A DNA stretch of 64,000 nt from Macrobrachium rosenbergii (Eukaryota; Arthropoda; Malacostraca; Decapoda; Palaemonidae), in contig NC_089753.1 of NCBI RefSeq assembly GCF_040412425.1, forward strand, positions 40,493,413-40,557,412. Direction: 5' to 3'. Within the stretch, counting starts at the first letter, position 1. Every line of letters starts with the position of its first letter. The notes below the pieces were generated by a model. The model saw nothing but the letters and a program-made list of their open reading frames with translations. It made no database searches and was not told the DNA's origin. A program made the position numbers and the translations under genes. This document shows positions 63,166 through 64,000 of this stretch, piece by piece.

Positions 63166-63961
63166 TCTCATGTAGCCCCAGTGAAATGCAATGTTGCCTG
63201 AAATTCAGGTATAGAAGGAATGGCTTTCTATATCTAAGTAGAATTTTGCACAACGTTTCGAGCCTTTCGTTTTGCCATGATTTGAATGTTGTCTTCCTAT
63301 CTGGGCATCTACAGCCTCCCGGGTTTGCTGTTTTTCATCCGGAGTTGCTCGAAGCTGTGATTTCCTTTGTCCAAAAGATTGCTCGGGGCCATCGTTGGAA
63401 GGTAAATTTTTTAATTGTGTGTCATAAGTATTGACTCGACAGAATGCATCAGTTCCTGTCTAGAGTACCTGTGCCTTTAAAGTTAGCTCGTGTCAGTTGC
63501 TTTGCTGAGTAACGACATTCATATTTTTCTGTTGAGGTGCCACGATGTCATGTGTTTTGTTCCCTTTTTACCTTTATTCGTGGCAGAGATTGAAGCTGAC
63601 GATTGTGAATTACAGAGAGTCTGTGATACTTTCCAACGCCGTGTGCCGTTGCTTTGAATTCTGTGGCTTACACCACTGTTTAACAATGACCGATTTATAC
63701 CAACTCCTTATTTCCTTTGCTCTGTATATCGCTTCACATACTATTGTACCTTTGCTGTCAAAAATGACGGTAATATAGGAGAGGGTCGTGGCAGAAAGTT
63801 TCGACCCTTGAGACGTTATGCCCCGTCCTGAAGCTCGAACCAAGGTACCTTCCTTGATATTTATTTGTTATTAACAATTATTATTATATTTATAAATTTA
63901 TTGTTTTTTCTGTTACTTTTTAAGCCAGACCCTGCACGTGTGATTTCCGATCTAAGTATCG
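63166..63961. other. No confident gene
   Basis: Open frames of 77-82 codons of mixed composition, no motif recognised. Confidence 0.4.
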
Positions 63962-64000
63962 TTTTAGTTTTCTGAAAAGAAAATTATTTTGCCGGCTTTG
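63962..64000 (+). repeat. Repeat family A, copy 7, runs off the window
   Basis: The first 39 bp of the family (tttagttttctgaaaagaaa …gccggctttg) reach the last base of the window. Confidence 0.7.

Overview
This looks like nuclear DNA of an arthropod, most likely a malacostracan (decapod-type) crustacean. The evidence is indirect: very dense long (TA)n, (GA)n, (CA)n and (TTA)n arrays, GT-AG introns, several high-copy short repeat families, many minisatellites, and remnants of eukaryotic transposons (Ty3/gypsy, PIF/Harbinger, Tigger/pogo, non-LTR and possibly DIRS). I see no bacterial operon, CRISPR array, rRNA gene or canonical tRNA gene. The species assignment is inference.

The only convincing intact host gene lies on the minus strand at 33190-40783. 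It has a 570-bp exon (40783-40214) and a 6444-bp exon (39633-33190), joined in phase 0 across a 580-bp GT-AG intron. The product has at least 2,337 residues. It begins with a hydrophobic signal-peptide-like stretch whose first residues must lie on an unidentified upstream exon. Next come an R-V-R-R dibasic site, fourteen 9-residue RGG-type repeats, and about 2,150 residues of Ser/Thr-rich repetitive sequence in which I see no Cys, Trp or Tyr. I read it as a secreted structural or matrix-type (silk-, cuticle- or mucin-like) protein of unknown function.

Layout: 0-3 kb, short repeats and a 44-bp minisatellite. 3.2-4.5 kb, a broken Ty3/gypsy pol fragment fused directly to 4.5-9.1 kb, a decayed two-gene PIF/Harbinger transposon (transposase on plus, MADF-type protein on minus) with a 440-bp palindrome in one intron. 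9-18 kb, GA/TA arrays and a second, degraded copy of that palindrome family. 18.4-19.3 kb, a Tigger-like remnant interrupted by a TA-flanked MITE. 21.1-21.9 kb, a possible DIRS-type fragment. 26.9-28.0 kb, an array rich in the palindrome TAATCGATTA. 31.4-32.6 kb, a LINE remnant. 33.2-40.8 kb, the serine-rich gene. 43.7-45.1 kb, a cluster of recurring coding-like fragments cut up by (TTA)n. 45.7-46.9 kb, a 43-bp satellite bounded by a tRNA-like B box. 48-52 kb, dispersed foldback and SINE copies and a possible LTR. 52.4-54.4 kb, foldback elements sandwiched by (TA)n, plus a LINE 3' fragment. 56.4-57.5 kb and 58.9-60.4 kb, 34-bp and 23-bp minisatellites.

Most of the remaining sequence shows no recognisable gene. 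Short open frames of the YIYIY, SLSLS and HTHTH type are microsatellite translations and are not annotated as genes.
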